From JBHHZJ01 sp046758005 (lineage in GTDB: Bacteria > Pseudomonadota > Alphaproteobacteria > Kiloniellales > J153), in assembly GCA_046758005.1 (NCBI GenBank), contig JBHHZJ010000047.1, forward strand, positions 1 to 26,457: DNA of 26,457 nt, given 5' to 3'. Shown piece after piece: positions 12,324 through 19,157 of this stretch. A program made the position numbers and the translations under genes. The notes under the pieces are model-generated. The model had not been told where the DNA came from and did not search any database. It saw nothing but the letters and a program-made list of their open reading frames with translations. Within the stretch, counting starts at the first letter, position 1, and each line of letters begins with the position of its first letter.

Positions 12324-12989
12324 GTGCGGGAGGGTGCCCTTCAGCACACGCGGGAGGTGTCGCGCCTCGATCTCCAGCGCTTCGCCGCAACGCCGCTTTC
12401 GCATGATCCTTTCGACCACGTGATCGTGCCCGGCTTCGTGCGCGCGGAGGCCTGCGCGGCCATCGACGCCGCATTCCCGAGGATCGACGTGGGCGGCAGC
12501 TTCCCGGCCGCGGCGTTCGACTGCGGCACGGCCTTCGCCAACTTCCTCGAAGATCTGCAAGGGCCCGAAGTGACGCGCGCGTTCGAGGCCAAGTTCGGCA
12601 TCGACCTTACGGGCCGGCCGACCATGGTGACGCTGCGCGGGCAGTCGCGGGCCAAGGACGGTCGCATTCACGCCGATACCAGCTCCAAGCTGATCACCGC
12701 GCTCATTTACATGAACGCGGACTGGGAGGCCGAAGGGGGGCGGTTGCGTCTGTTGCGCGGTCCGGACGACATCGACGACTACGTCGCCGAGGTGCCGCCC
12801 GAGCGCGGGACGCTGCTCGCGTTCCGGTGCGTGCCTCACGCCTACCACGGCCACAAGCCCTTCGTCGGCATGCGGCGGTCCATCCAGCTCAACTGGGTGA
12901 CCGGCGAGGCCGTGCTGCGGCGCGAGCTGGCGCGCCATGGCCTGTCGGCGTGGACCAAGCGCCTGTTCCGCTTCGGCGCGGCGGGTTAG
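12324..12989 (+). CDS. 2-oxoglutarate/Fe(II)-dependent oxygenase
   Basis: This 221-residue protein has the double-stranded beta-helix oxygenase signature. An HxD iron pair lies at H116 and D118 (RIHADT). A distal histidine is in PHAYHGH (probably H175), and an arginine about ten residues later (RRSIQLNW, R184/R185) could bind the 2-oxoglutarate carboxylate. Such enzymes hydroxylate or otherwise oxidise proteins or small molecules. The substrate is not indicated. Translation starts at GTG 12324 with AAAGG about 5-6 nt upstream. It lies between the ELM1-like gene and a 643-residue protein with short gaps (56 and 33 bp), so co-transcription is likely. The context hints at modification of a surface or glycan-related substrate, but this is inference only. 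Confidence 0.83.
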   Translation: MREGALQHTREVSRLDLQRFAATPLSHDPFDHVIVPGFVRAEACAAIDAAFPRIDVGGSFPAAAFDCGTAFANFLEDLQGPEVTRAFEAKFGIDLTGRPTMVTLRGQSRAKDGRIHADTSSKLITALIYMNADWEAEGGRLRLLRGPDDIDDYVAEVPPERGTLLAFRCVPHAYHGHKPFVGMRRSIQLNWVTGEAVLRRELARHGLSAWTKRLFRFGAAG

Positions 12990-13022
12990 GGCCGCACCAG
13001 GCACAGCCGGGATCGCGCCGCC

Positions 13023-14954
13023 ATGGCACTGCGCATAGAGACCTTCTCGAACGTCAAGGGCGGCAACGCCTTCTTCAAGGCCATCGGCCATCCGCTGACC
13101 GCACGCCGGATGCCGGACCTCCTGGCCCGGCTCGGCGCGAGGCCGGTGGCCGTCTACGACCCGCTCGGATACGCGGCGACGCTTGCCGAGATCTACGACC
13201 TGGGCGGGCTGGAGATCGCGGGCGTCTTCGTCCAGGACCTTTCGGATCTCGGCAAGACCCGGCTCGGCCACCCGGCGCAACCGGTCACCGACCTCAAGGC
13301 CTGCGCGGCGCGCACGGTCCTCGTAACCGCCTTCGACGCGCGGCGTCCGATCGAACACATCCGGCACCTGTTGCCTGCCGGCGCCGACGTGGTCAGCCTG
13401 GACGCCGTGCGCCTGCCCGACGACATGCTGACGGTGCCGCGCGACTACGTGAACGGCCTCAACTTCGCAACCAACTTCGTCTTCTTCCGCGACGCCGCCG
13501 GTCAGCATACGCGCCTGATCACGGCCAATTACTGGTCCGGCTACGGTGCCGCGGAGCCCCAGATCTGGTGCTGCCTCATGGACGGCGAAGGCGCCGCGCT
13601 GGCCGAGTGGCGCGAGCCGCTGCCGGGCGCGAACGGGACCATCGTCATCGACAGCGCCGAGGTCCGCCGCCGCTTCGGCCTCGGCGAGTTCACGGGCCAG
13701 CTCTTTATTCACGTGTTGCGCGTCGCCGGCCACGACGTGGTGAAGTACGCGCTCGACACCTACGGCGAGGAGGCCGGCGTGCTGTCGTGCACGCACGACG
13801 CCAACGCCTGGCCGGCCGACCTGTACGCCGGCCTGCCCGCGCCCGGCGACGGCGAGCGCGTGATCCTATGGGTGCAGAACAGCCACCCGGCGCCCATCCC
13901 CGCCGGCGGCGTCGGGCTCAACGTCATGGGCCGGGGCGAGGTCGCCTGGCTGCAGCGCGAGGTGGCGGCGTTCGGCACCTACGCGATGGACACGCGCGAG
14001 CTGCTTCCCGACGCGCGCTGGCCGCAGCAGGTCGAAATCCGGGCCGGCAAGCACTTCGTCCGCCCGCGTTACGAGGTCTTCGCCGCGAACGGGCGCAGCC
14101 GCATCGCCCACGCCAACGTGGAGCGCGTCGACCTGAAGCCGGACCCGAGGATTGCGGAGCTGTCCAACCTCATGGGCAAGGGCTACATCCTTCCCGCCCC
14201 CGTGCTGCCGCCCGGGCGGTTCCGCTCGATCGTGCTGCCGACGCCCATGGCGACCTGCCAGGAGCACCTGCCGGTCAAGGTCCTGGTCTACGATTCCCAG
14301 GGACGCGAGGTCGGGGCGGCGCCGCTCGGCCGGCTGCCGCGCGACCACGCCACCGCCCTCGATGCCGGCGCCATTCTCGCCGGCGGCGGCGCCTCCGGCG
14401 AGGGCGCGAACGGCCGGGAGGAGCGCCAGTGGGGCCACATGGAACTGGTCTACGACTTCGCCGAGGGGGGCGAGGCCGACGGCTGGCTGCACGGCCTGTT
14501 CCGCTACGAGGACACGGTCTCCGGCCACGCCGCCGAGACCAGCTTCGGCGCCCACATGTTCAACACGGTGCTGACCTACCGGGGCGAGCCGCAGTCCTAC
14601 GTCGGCCGGGCGCCGGGCCTGAGCACGCGGCTGTTCCTGCGCCTGGGCCAGCGGCCTTACGATACGCTCTGTCACCTCATCTACCCGGCCTCGACCCCCT
14701 GGCATGCGAGGAGCAGCACCCGTTTGAACCTCCACGACGCGGCGGGGGCCGAAATCGCCAGCCGGGAGGTGGCGATCCCATGCGGCGGCTCGCTGCTTTG
14801 GAGGGTCTCCGGGATGTTCGGCACGGACGACCTCGACCGCGCCGGGGATGGGGCCTACGTACTGGTCCGCGATGTCACTTGCCGGCTGTTCGGCTACCAC
14901 GGCCTGGTCAACGGCGAAACCGCCTTCAGCTTCGACCACATGTTCGGCTTCTAG
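13023..14954 (+). CDS. Protein of unknown function, 643 residues
   Basis: I do not recognise this family. Residues 1-130 alternate hydrophobic strands and helices (PVAVYDP near 41, IAGVFVQD near 65, TVLVTAFD near 97, DVVSLDA near 120), suggesting a Rossmann-like domain. Residues from about 140 onward look beta-rich and aromatic, with segments such as TANYWSGYGA, ILWVQNSHPAPIP, and a C-terminal part containing AHMFNTVLTYRGE and YDTLCHLIYPAS. A Gly/Ala-rich linker (AGGGASGEGANG) lies near residue 455. There is no signal peptide or transmembrane helix. Third-position GC bias matches the neighbours and the frame is open throughout, so it is a real gene. It follows the oxygenase by 33 bp and precedes trxB by 95 bp. 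It could be a carbohydrate-related enzyme, but no catalytic motif supports that. Confidence 0.8.
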   Translation: MALRIETFSNVKGGNAFFKAIGHPLTARRMPDLLARLGARPVAVYDPLGYAATLAEIYDLGGLEIAGVFVQDLSDLGKTRLGHPAQPVTDLKACAARTVLVTAFDARRPIEHIRHLLPAGADVVSLDAVRLPDDMLTVPRDYVNGLNFATNFVFFRDAAGQHTRLITANYWSGYGAAEPQIWCCLMDGEGAALAEWREPLPGANGTIVIDSAEVRRRFGLGEFTGQLFIHVLRVAGHDVVKYALDTYGEEAGVLSCTHDANAWPADLYAGLPAPGDGERVILWVQNSHPAPIPAGGVGLNVMGRGEVAWLQREVAAFGTYAMDTRELLPDARWPQQVEIRAGKHFVRPRYEVFAANGRSRIAHANVERVDLKPDPRIAELSNLMGKGYILPAPVLPPGRFRSIVLPTPMATCQEHLPVKVLVYDSQGREVGAAPLGRLPRDHATALDAGAILAGGGASGEGANGREERQWGHMELVYDFAEGGEADGWLHGLFRYEDTVSGHAAETSFGAHMFNTVLTYRGEPQSYVGRAPGLSTRLFLRLGQRPYDTLCHLIYPASTPWHARSSTRLNLHDAAGAEIASREVAIPCGGSLLWRVSGMFGTDDLDRAGDGAYVLVRDVTCRLFGYHGLVNGETAFSFDHMFGF

Positions 14955-14987
14955 CCGTTAGCCCGGATGCGGTGCCGCCCGCGCAGC

Positions 14988-15023
14988 TTGCGCGCGGCCG
15001 GGCCCGACGTTATGTCTAACGTC
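14988..15023 (+). promoter_or_regulatory. Candidate trxB promoter with overlapping inverted repeat
   Basis: TTGCGC (14988-14993) and TATGTC (15011-15016) are spaced by 17 bp. A perfect inverted repeat covers the -10: GACGTTA (15006-15012), TGTC, TAACGTC (15017-15023). Such placement suits a repressor or redox regulator. The protein that binds is unknown. Confidence 0.42.
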
Positions 15024-15049
15024 AAGTGCGCGTTTCGACGGGTTCCGCC

Positions 15050-16018
15050 ATGGCCGAGAAGCACCACAGCAAGGTCTTGATCCTGGGTTCCGGCCCGGCC
15101 GGCTACACGGCCGCGATCTATGCCGCGCGGGCCAACCTTCGGCCCCTGCTGGTCCAGGGCCTGCAGCCGGGCGGCCAGCTTTCGATCACCACCGACGTGG
15201 AGAACTACCCCGGATTCGCCGATGCCATCCAGGGCCCCTGGCTGATGGAGCAGATGCAGGCCCAGGCCGAGCACGTCGGGACCGAAATCGTCATGGACAC
15301 GATCGTCGCGGTCGACCTGGCGCCCCGGCCGTTTCGCTGCACCGGCGACTCGGGCGCGGTCTATACCGGCGACACCCTGATCATCGCCACCGGGGCGAGC
15401 GCGCGCTGGCTCGGGCTGGACAGCGAGACGAGGTTCCGCGGTTTCGGCGTCTCGGCCTGCGCCACATGCGATGGATTCTTCTTCCGCGACAAGGAGGTCG
15501 CGGTGGTCGGCGGCGGCAACACCGCGGTCGAGGAGGCGGCCTTCCTGACCAACTTCGCGCGCAAGGTGACGCTGATTCACCGCCGCGACGCGCTGCGCGC
15601 GGAGAAGATCCTGCAGGACCGGCTGTTCAAGAACCCCAAGATCGAGGTGCTCTGGGACCACGTGGTCGAGGAGGTCCTGGGCACCGAGCAGCCGCCCGGC
15701 GTGACCGGCGTGCGGGTCAGGAACGTCAAGACGGGCGCGGTCGGCGATCTGACGATCGACGGACTGTTCATCGCCATCGGCCACGACCCGGCCACGCAGT
15801 TGTTCGTCGGCCAGGTCGAGATGGACGGCGAGGGCTACATCCTCACCAGACCCGATTCCACGGCAACCAACGTGCCCGGCGTCTACGCCGCCGGCGACGT
15901 GCGCGACAAGGTCTACCGGCAGGCGGTGACCGCCGCGGGCATGGGCTGCATGGCCGCGCTGGAGGCCGAGAAGTTCCTCGCCGCGATGGAGGTCGCGGAG
16001 GCCCAGGCCGCTCAGTAG
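15050..16018 (+). CDS. trxB: Thioredoxin reductase (NADPH)
   Basis: This FAD enzyme uses NADPH to reduce thioredoxin in the cytoplasm. The 322-residue protein from ATG 15050 starts MAEKHHSKVLILGSGPAGYTAA with the FAD GxGxxA/G motif. It has the redox-active pair C137-A-T-C140 (SACATCDG), the NADPH motif GGGNTAVEEA, the phosphate-binding HRRDALRAEK, and the second FAD motif YAAGDVRDK. Length and layout are standard for bacterial low-molecular-weight TrxB. A GTG 24 bases upstream extends the frame but has no ribosome-binding site and is not in the family N-terminus. The 3' neighbour is a VtlR/LsrB-type regulator, a pairing also seen in rhizobia. Confidence 0.96.
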   Translation: MAEKHHSKVLILGSGPAGYTAAIYAARANLRPLLVQGLQPGGQLSITTDVENYPGFADAIQGPWLMEQMQAQAEHVGTEIVMDTIVAVDLAPRPFRCTGDSGAVYTGDTLIIATGASARWLGLDSETRFRGFGVSACATCDGFFFRDKEVAVVGGGNTAVEEAAFLTNFARKVTLIHRRDALRAEKILQDRLFKNPKIEVLWDHVVEEVLGTEQPPGVTGVRVRNVKTGAVGDLTIDGLFIAIGHDPATQLFVGQVEMDGEGYILTRPDSTATNVPGVYAAGDVRDKVYRQAVTAAGMGCMAALEAEKFLAAMEVAEAQAAQ

Positions 16019-16109
16019 GGGCCGCCGGGCGATGCGCGCGATAGGCAAGGACACGGCATTGCGGGACCCGTCGCTGACCGCGCAGAAGCACGGCCTGGGC
16101 GCCACCATC

Positions 16110-17000
16110 ATGGATTGGGACAAGCTGCGCATCTTCCACGCGGTGGCCGAGGCGGGCAGCTTTACCCACGCCGGCGAGATGCTCAGCCTCAGCCAGTCGG
16201 CGGTCAGCCGGCAGATCAGCGCGCTCGAGGCCAGCCTGAAGGTCCCGCTGTTCCACCGCCACGCGCGCGGCCTGATCCTGACCGAGCAGGGCGAGCTGCT
16301 GTACCGCACGGCGCACGAGGTCTTCGGCAAGCTGGCCATGACCGCGGCCCGGCTGGCCGAAAGTAAGGATCGCCCCAAGGGGCCGCTCAGGATCACCACG
16401 ACCGTGGCCTTCGGCTCGACCTGGCTGGCGCCGCGCATGCGCGAGTTCATGGAGGTCTACCCAGAGATCGGCGTCAGTCTTCTGTTGACCGACCAGGAGC
16501 TCGACCTGTCCATGCGCGAGGCCGACGTGGCCGTGCGCCTGTCGCCGCCGCGCCAGGGCGACCTCATCCAGCGCCACCTCGTGACGGTGCACATGCACGC
16601 CTACGCCGCTCCCAGCTACATCAAGCGGTACGGCATGCCGCAGTCGATCGACGACCTGGACCGCCACCGCATCATCGTCTACGGCGAGGACGTGCGCCCG
16701 CCCGTGCCGGACGTGAACTGGCTGCTGACCGTGGGCACGACCTCGGGCCGGGCGCGTCGGCCGGCGCTCGCGGTGAACAACGTCTACGCCATCCTGCGCG
16801 CGGTGCAGTCCGGGGCTGGGCTGGGCGCCCTGCCCGAGTTCATGGGCGACGGGCTGACCGACCTGGTCCAGGTCCTGCCCGAGTTGGAGGGGCCGCAGTT
16901 GGACGCCTATTTCGTCTATCCGGAGGAGCTGCGCTCGTCGAAACGCATCCACGTGTTCCGCGATTTCCTCCTGCGCAAGGTCGCGGAGTCGAGCTTTTAG
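16110..17000 (+). CDS. lsrB: LysR-type regulator of the LsrB/VtlR group
   Basis: This 296-residue LysR regulator starts MDWDKLRIFHAVAEAGSFTHAGE, with the winged helix-turn-helix in about residues 1-60 (LSLSQSAVSRQISALE). The effector-binding domain spans about 90-296 (PLRITTTVAFGSTWLAPRMREF). The high match to LsrB (Sinorhizobium, Agrobacterium) and VtlR (Brucella) as I remember them, plus the position after trxB, support this group. The 26 upstream in-frame residues (from 16032) are not family-like and were excluded. The protein contains no cysteine, so it could not use the thiol-switch redox sensing described for rhizobial LsrB. Its probable target is the structured RNA locus directly downstream. 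The alternative symbol is vtlR. Confidence 0.88.
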   Translation: MDWDKLRIFHAVAEAGSFTHAGEMLSLSQSAVSRQISALEASLKVPLFHRHARGLILTEQGELLYRTAHEVFGKLAMTAARLAESKDRPKGPLRITTTVAFGSTWLAPRMREFMEVYPEIGVSLLLTDQELDLSMREADVAVRLSPPRQGDLIQRHLVTVHMHAYAAPSYIKRYGMPQSIDDLDRHRIIVYGEDVRPPVPDVNWLLTVGTTSGRARRPALAVNNVYAILRAVQSGAGLGALPEFMGDGLTDLVQVLPELEGPQLDAYFVYPEELRSSKRIHVFRDFLLRKVAESSF

Positions 17001-17095
17001 CGCCGATTTTCGGCAACTCTGACGACGCCCGCGGCCGGGGAAGACGGCGGCCGGCCCGAAAGGGCGTGTCCGGAATACCGCAGGCGGGAAAAATA

Positions 17096-17116
17096 GCCAT
17101 GCAGTTAACGCATGGC
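17096..17116 (+). promoter_or_regulatory. LysR-type T-N11-A box upstream of the small-RNA locus
   Basis: GCCATGC (17096-17102) and GCATGGC (17110-17116) form a perfect 7-bp dyad with a 7-bp centre. They contain the LysR consensus T-N11-A (T17100 to A17112). The centre at 17106 would be about -65 relative to a start near 17171, the usual LysR recognition position. It could instead be a weak hairpin after the regulator gene, but no T-tract follows directly. Confidence 0.5.
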
Positions 17117-17171
17117 TTCCCTGTCGTTTTGGGGCTAGAAAAAGTGCGAATCCGGTTTATTTTATTTCTTG

Positions 17172-17186
17172 TGCTGCATTGCAGCA
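17172..17186. promoter_or_regulatory. Perfect 15-bp palindrome at the small-RNA start
   Basis: TGCTGCA, T, TGCAGCA is a perfect dyad preceded by a T-rich run (17156-17170). It contains CTGC-N3-GCAG, the operator pattern described for the polyhydroxyalkanoate regulator PhaR, but no phasin gene follows. It could be an operator or the first hairpin of the RNA. Confidence 0.5.
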
Positions 17187-17261
17187 TACCCGGTCCGCTT
17201 CGAGGCGCCTGTCTCGAACTGGACCCACGTCTCCCAGACGTGAAGCCTCCCTGTTAAACTT

Positions 17262-17295
17262 GCCGGGAAGTCAATCGCTTCCCGGCTTTTTGTTT
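17262..17295 (+). terminator. Rho-independent terminator
   Basis: GCCGGGAAG (17262-17270), a 7-nt loop and CTTCCCGGC (17278-17286) form a perfect 9-bp stem, followed by TTTTTGTTT. It is on the plus strand and closes the small-RNA locus (and the LysR transcript if read-through occurs). Confidence 0.9.
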
Positions 17296-17412
17296 GCTCC
17301 CATGTTGGCGCGCCGCCGCCCAGGGCCAACCCGGCGCGCCGATATCGACGATCGCCCGTGTCACTTTGTGCGGTCATCGGTATTACGTGCACGCGGGCGG
17401 GCGCGCCGGCCC
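17296..17412. other. Convergent intergenic remainder
   Basis: Between the small-RNA terminator and the end of msrP I see only two GGCGCGCC octamers about 25 bp apart, which can pair into a GC-rich hairpin. It may slow transcription from either side, but there is no T-tract. No gene is visible. Confidence 0.4.
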
Positions 17413-18420
17413 CTACATGAACAGGCGCTCGTTCTCGAGGCCGGCGTAGAGCTCGGCGACGAACTCGCCGTAGCCGTTGAAGAGTTGCGTCGCGATCCGG
17501 ATGTCCGGCCCCAGCACCCGCTCGGTGGCCTGGCTCCAGCGCGGGTGCGGCACCTCCGGGTTCACGTTGGCCCAGAAGCCGTACTCCTGGGGCTGGATCT
17601 CCTCCCAGTACGAGATCGGACGCCGGTCCGTGAACTCCAAGCGCACGATGCCCTTGATCGACTTGAAGCCGTACTTCCACGGCACGACCAGGCGCAAGGG
17701 CGCGCCGTTCTGCTTCGGGATCGGCTTGCCGTACAGGCCGGTGGCGATGAAGGCGAGCTCGTTGGTCGCCTCGGCGATGGTCAGACCCTCGACGTAAGGC
17801 CAGGGGTACCACGAGGCCTTCTGCCCGCGCGCCACGTCCGGGTTGAGGAAGGTGACCATCTTAAGGTACTTGGCCGAGCCGAGCGGTCGGGCGAAATCGA
17901 CCAGGGCCTTGAGCGGGAAGCCGCTCCACGGTACCGCGATGGACCACGCCTCGACGCAGCGGTGGCGGTACAGCCGCTCCTCGAGCGGCATCTTGGCCAG
18001 GAGATCGTCGACGCCGATCTCCATCGGCCGCTCGACCAGGCCGGCGATGGTCACGGTCCAGGGCCGGATCGGCAGCGCCTGCGCCTTCTTCCAGATGTTC
18101 TTGGACGAGCCGAACTCGTAGTAGTTGTTGTAGGTCGTGGACAGTTCCTCGGGTGTGATCTCCCGGTCCAGCCGGTAGCGCAAGTTTCGGGTGACGGGAT
18201 AAAGCCCGGCCGTCGGATCGGGCACGGCGTCGGCAGCGCTCGCGGCGACCTGGCTGGTCTCCGCCGGCGCCTCGTCGCAGGCCGCGAGCAGGCCCGGCGC
18301 GGCGAGCAGGATGGGTCCGGCGGCCGCCGCCCTCAGGAATCGACGCCGTTCGTGGTAGATGTCCTCCGGCGTGGCCGCCGACTCCGGCAGTTCCCATCCC
18401 CGCCCGATCCTGATCAACAT
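17413..18420 (-). CDS. msrP: Periplasmic protein-methionine-sulfoxide reductase catalytic subunit MsrP
   Basis: MsrP (YedY) is a molybdopterin enzyme that repairs oxidised methionines in envelope proteins. The 335-residue product from ATG 18420 is preceded by AGGAG at a good distance. It has a twin-arginine signal (ERRRFLRAAAAG, residues 24-35) for folded export. Its sulfite-oxidase-type fold carries the molybdenum-ligand cysteine C155 (YRHRCVEAWSIAVPW). Family segments PWTVTIAGLVERP and TTYNNYYEFG are present. The signal ends LLAAC followed by DEAP, a good lipobox with Asp after the cysteine (C48). This suggests a lipid anchor held at the inner membrane. The haem partner gene msrQ is not adjacent: the upstream neighbour is dps (103-bp gap) and downstream is the small-RNA locus. 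Confidence 0.93.
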   Translation of the reverse strand: MLIRIGRGWELPESAATPEDIYHERRRFLRAAAAGPILLAAPGLLAACDEAPAETSQVAASAADAVPDPTAGLYPVTRNLRYRLDREITPEELSTTYNNYYEFGSSKNIWKKAQALPIRPWTVTIAGLVERPMEIGVDDLLAKMPLEERLYRHRCVEAWSIAVPWSGFPLKALVDFARPLGSAKYLKMVTFLNPDVARGQKASWYPWPYVEGLTIAEATNELAFIATGLYGKPIPKQNGAPLRLVVPWKYGFKSIKGIVRLEFTDRRPISYWEEIQPQEYGFWANVNPEVPHPRWSQATERVLGPDIRIATQLFNGYGEFVAELYAGLENERLFM

Positions 18421-18523
18421 CGACCTGCTCCTGCGAATGGTTCGCACTTGAGGTAGTCTGCGCCGGGCCGGCCGGCGAATCAACGAAATGCGCGCGCCCG
18501 CCGCCCGGGGCCGCCAAGCCCGG

Positions 18524-18991
18524 TCAGGCCATCAGGCTGCGCAACATCCAGGCCGTCTTCTCGTGCACGGCCATGCGCTGGGTCAAGAGATCCGCGCTCA
18601 CCTCGTCGCTGCCGTCCTCCGCCGCAGGAAACACCGACCGCGCGGTCTTCGCCACGGCCTCGTGCCCGGCGACCAGTTCGCGCACCATGTCCAGCGCGGC
18701 GGGGACGCCGTCGGCCTCCCGGATCGAGGACAGCTTGGCGAACTGAGCGTAGCCGCCCGGCGCGGGATGGCCCAGTGCGCGGATCCGCTCGGCCACCTCG
18801 TCCACCGCCGTGGCCAGCTCGACGTACTGCTGCTCGAACATGGTATGCAGGGTCTGGAACATCGGGCCGGTGACGTTCCAGTGAAAGTTGTGGGTCTTCA
18901 GGTACAGGGTGTAGGTGTCCGCCAACAGCCGGGACAGGCCGTCCGCGATGACCCTGCGCTGCGCGGCGGGGATGCCCGTATCGATGTCCAT
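18524..18991 (-). CDS. dps: Dps-family ferritin-like DNA-protecting protein
   Basis: Dps forms dodecamers that oxidise and store iron using peroxide and protect DNA. The 155-residue product starts MDIDTGIPAAQRR after a strong GAGGAGG. The inter-subunit ferroxidase residues show the exact family spacing: H37 (HNFHWNV), H49, D64 and E68 (DEVAE). The helical segments (AIRALGHPAPGGYAQF region and C-terminal AVHEKTAWMLRS) are as in the family. An in-frame start at 19054 would fall inside the promoter-proximal operator and lacks a ribosome-binding site, so it was rejected. msrP follows on the same strand, so the two stress genes may be partly co-transcribed. Confidence 0.95.
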   Translation of the reverse strand: MDIDTGIPAAQRRVIADGLSRLLADTYTLYLKTHNFHWNVTGPMFQTLHTMFEQQYVELATAVDEVAERIRALGHPAPGGYAQFAKLSSIREADGVPAALDMVRELVAGHEAVAKTARSVFPAAEDGSDEVSADLLTQRMAVHEKTAWMLRSLMA

Positions 18992-19047
18992 CTGATCCTC
19001 CTCGTCTCTGCCTTGTGCCGTCCGCCGTCTCGCGGATGAAGCTCGGT

Positions 19048-19065
19048 AAGACAATAAATTGTCTT
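19048..19065. promoter_or_regulatory. 18-bp inverted repeat in the dps leader
   Basis: AAGACAAT, AA, ATTGTCTT forms perfect 8-bp arms. It lies just downstream of the proposed dps transcription start, where a repressor could block elongation. The core ACAAT-N2-ATTGT resembles MarR/OhrR-type operators, but this is only a resemblance. Confidence 0.55.
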
Positions 19066-19081
19066 TCCGTCCAGATGATTC

Positions 19082-19110
19082 AAGATATTTTTAGAATAAT
19101 TCTAATTTAA
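19082..19110 (-). promoter_or_regulatory. dps promoter overlapped by an Irr-type iron control element
   Basis: On the minus strand TTAAAT (19110-19105), 17 bp, then TATCTT (19087-19082) form a promoter. Its spacer is filled by the near-perfect palindrome TTTAGAATAATTCTAAT (19090-19106), matching the Irr/ICE pattern TTTAGAA-N3-TTCTAAA of alphaproteobacteria at all but one base. Binding there should block polymerase, consistent with repression of iron storage when iron is low. Confidence 0.65.
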
Positions 19111-19157
19111 TCCGCGCCGGCTCGGGGCCCGGCTGTAATCGCCCCGGGAGGCCGCGC

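Larger units (their letters stand above)
17171..17295 (+). ncRNA. Candidate AbcR-like trans-acting small RNA
   Basis: About 105-125 nt of strongly structured sequence with no credible protein gene. Stem-loop 1: 17192-17204 pairs with 17213-17225 (12 of 13 positions, one G-U) around an 8-nt loop. Stem-loop 2: CACGTCT (17226-17232) pairs perfectly with AGACGTG (17236-17242). Its apex is CUCCCAG, an anti-Shine-Dalgarno-type motif. A linker holds a second motif (GCCTCCCTG, 17245-17253). Stem-loop 3 is the terminator. Established knowledge: AbcR1/AbcR2 (alpha-r15) of Rhizobiales are RNAs of about this size with CUCCC motifs. They are linked to lsrB/vtlR, and VtlR activates abcR2. Membership here is inferred from architecture and synteny. 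The 5' end is uncertain (about 17165-17190). Confidence 0.6.

Noticed and set aside
12827..15019. Plus-strand open frame of 730 codons offset within the 643-residue gene
   Set aside because: It is very rich in Arg, Ala, Pro and Gly and overlaps almost wholly with the better frame, which has an internal start and normal composition.
17066..17257. 63-codon open frame over the small-RNA locus
   Set aside because: No ribosome-binding site, no recognisable product, and it runs through the operators and hairpins, which explain the region better.
17296..17412. GC-rich hairpin from two GGCGCGCC octamers as a terminator for msrP
   Set aside because: No T-tract on either strand and the pairing could be incidental at this GC content, so it is only mentioned as an intergenic note.
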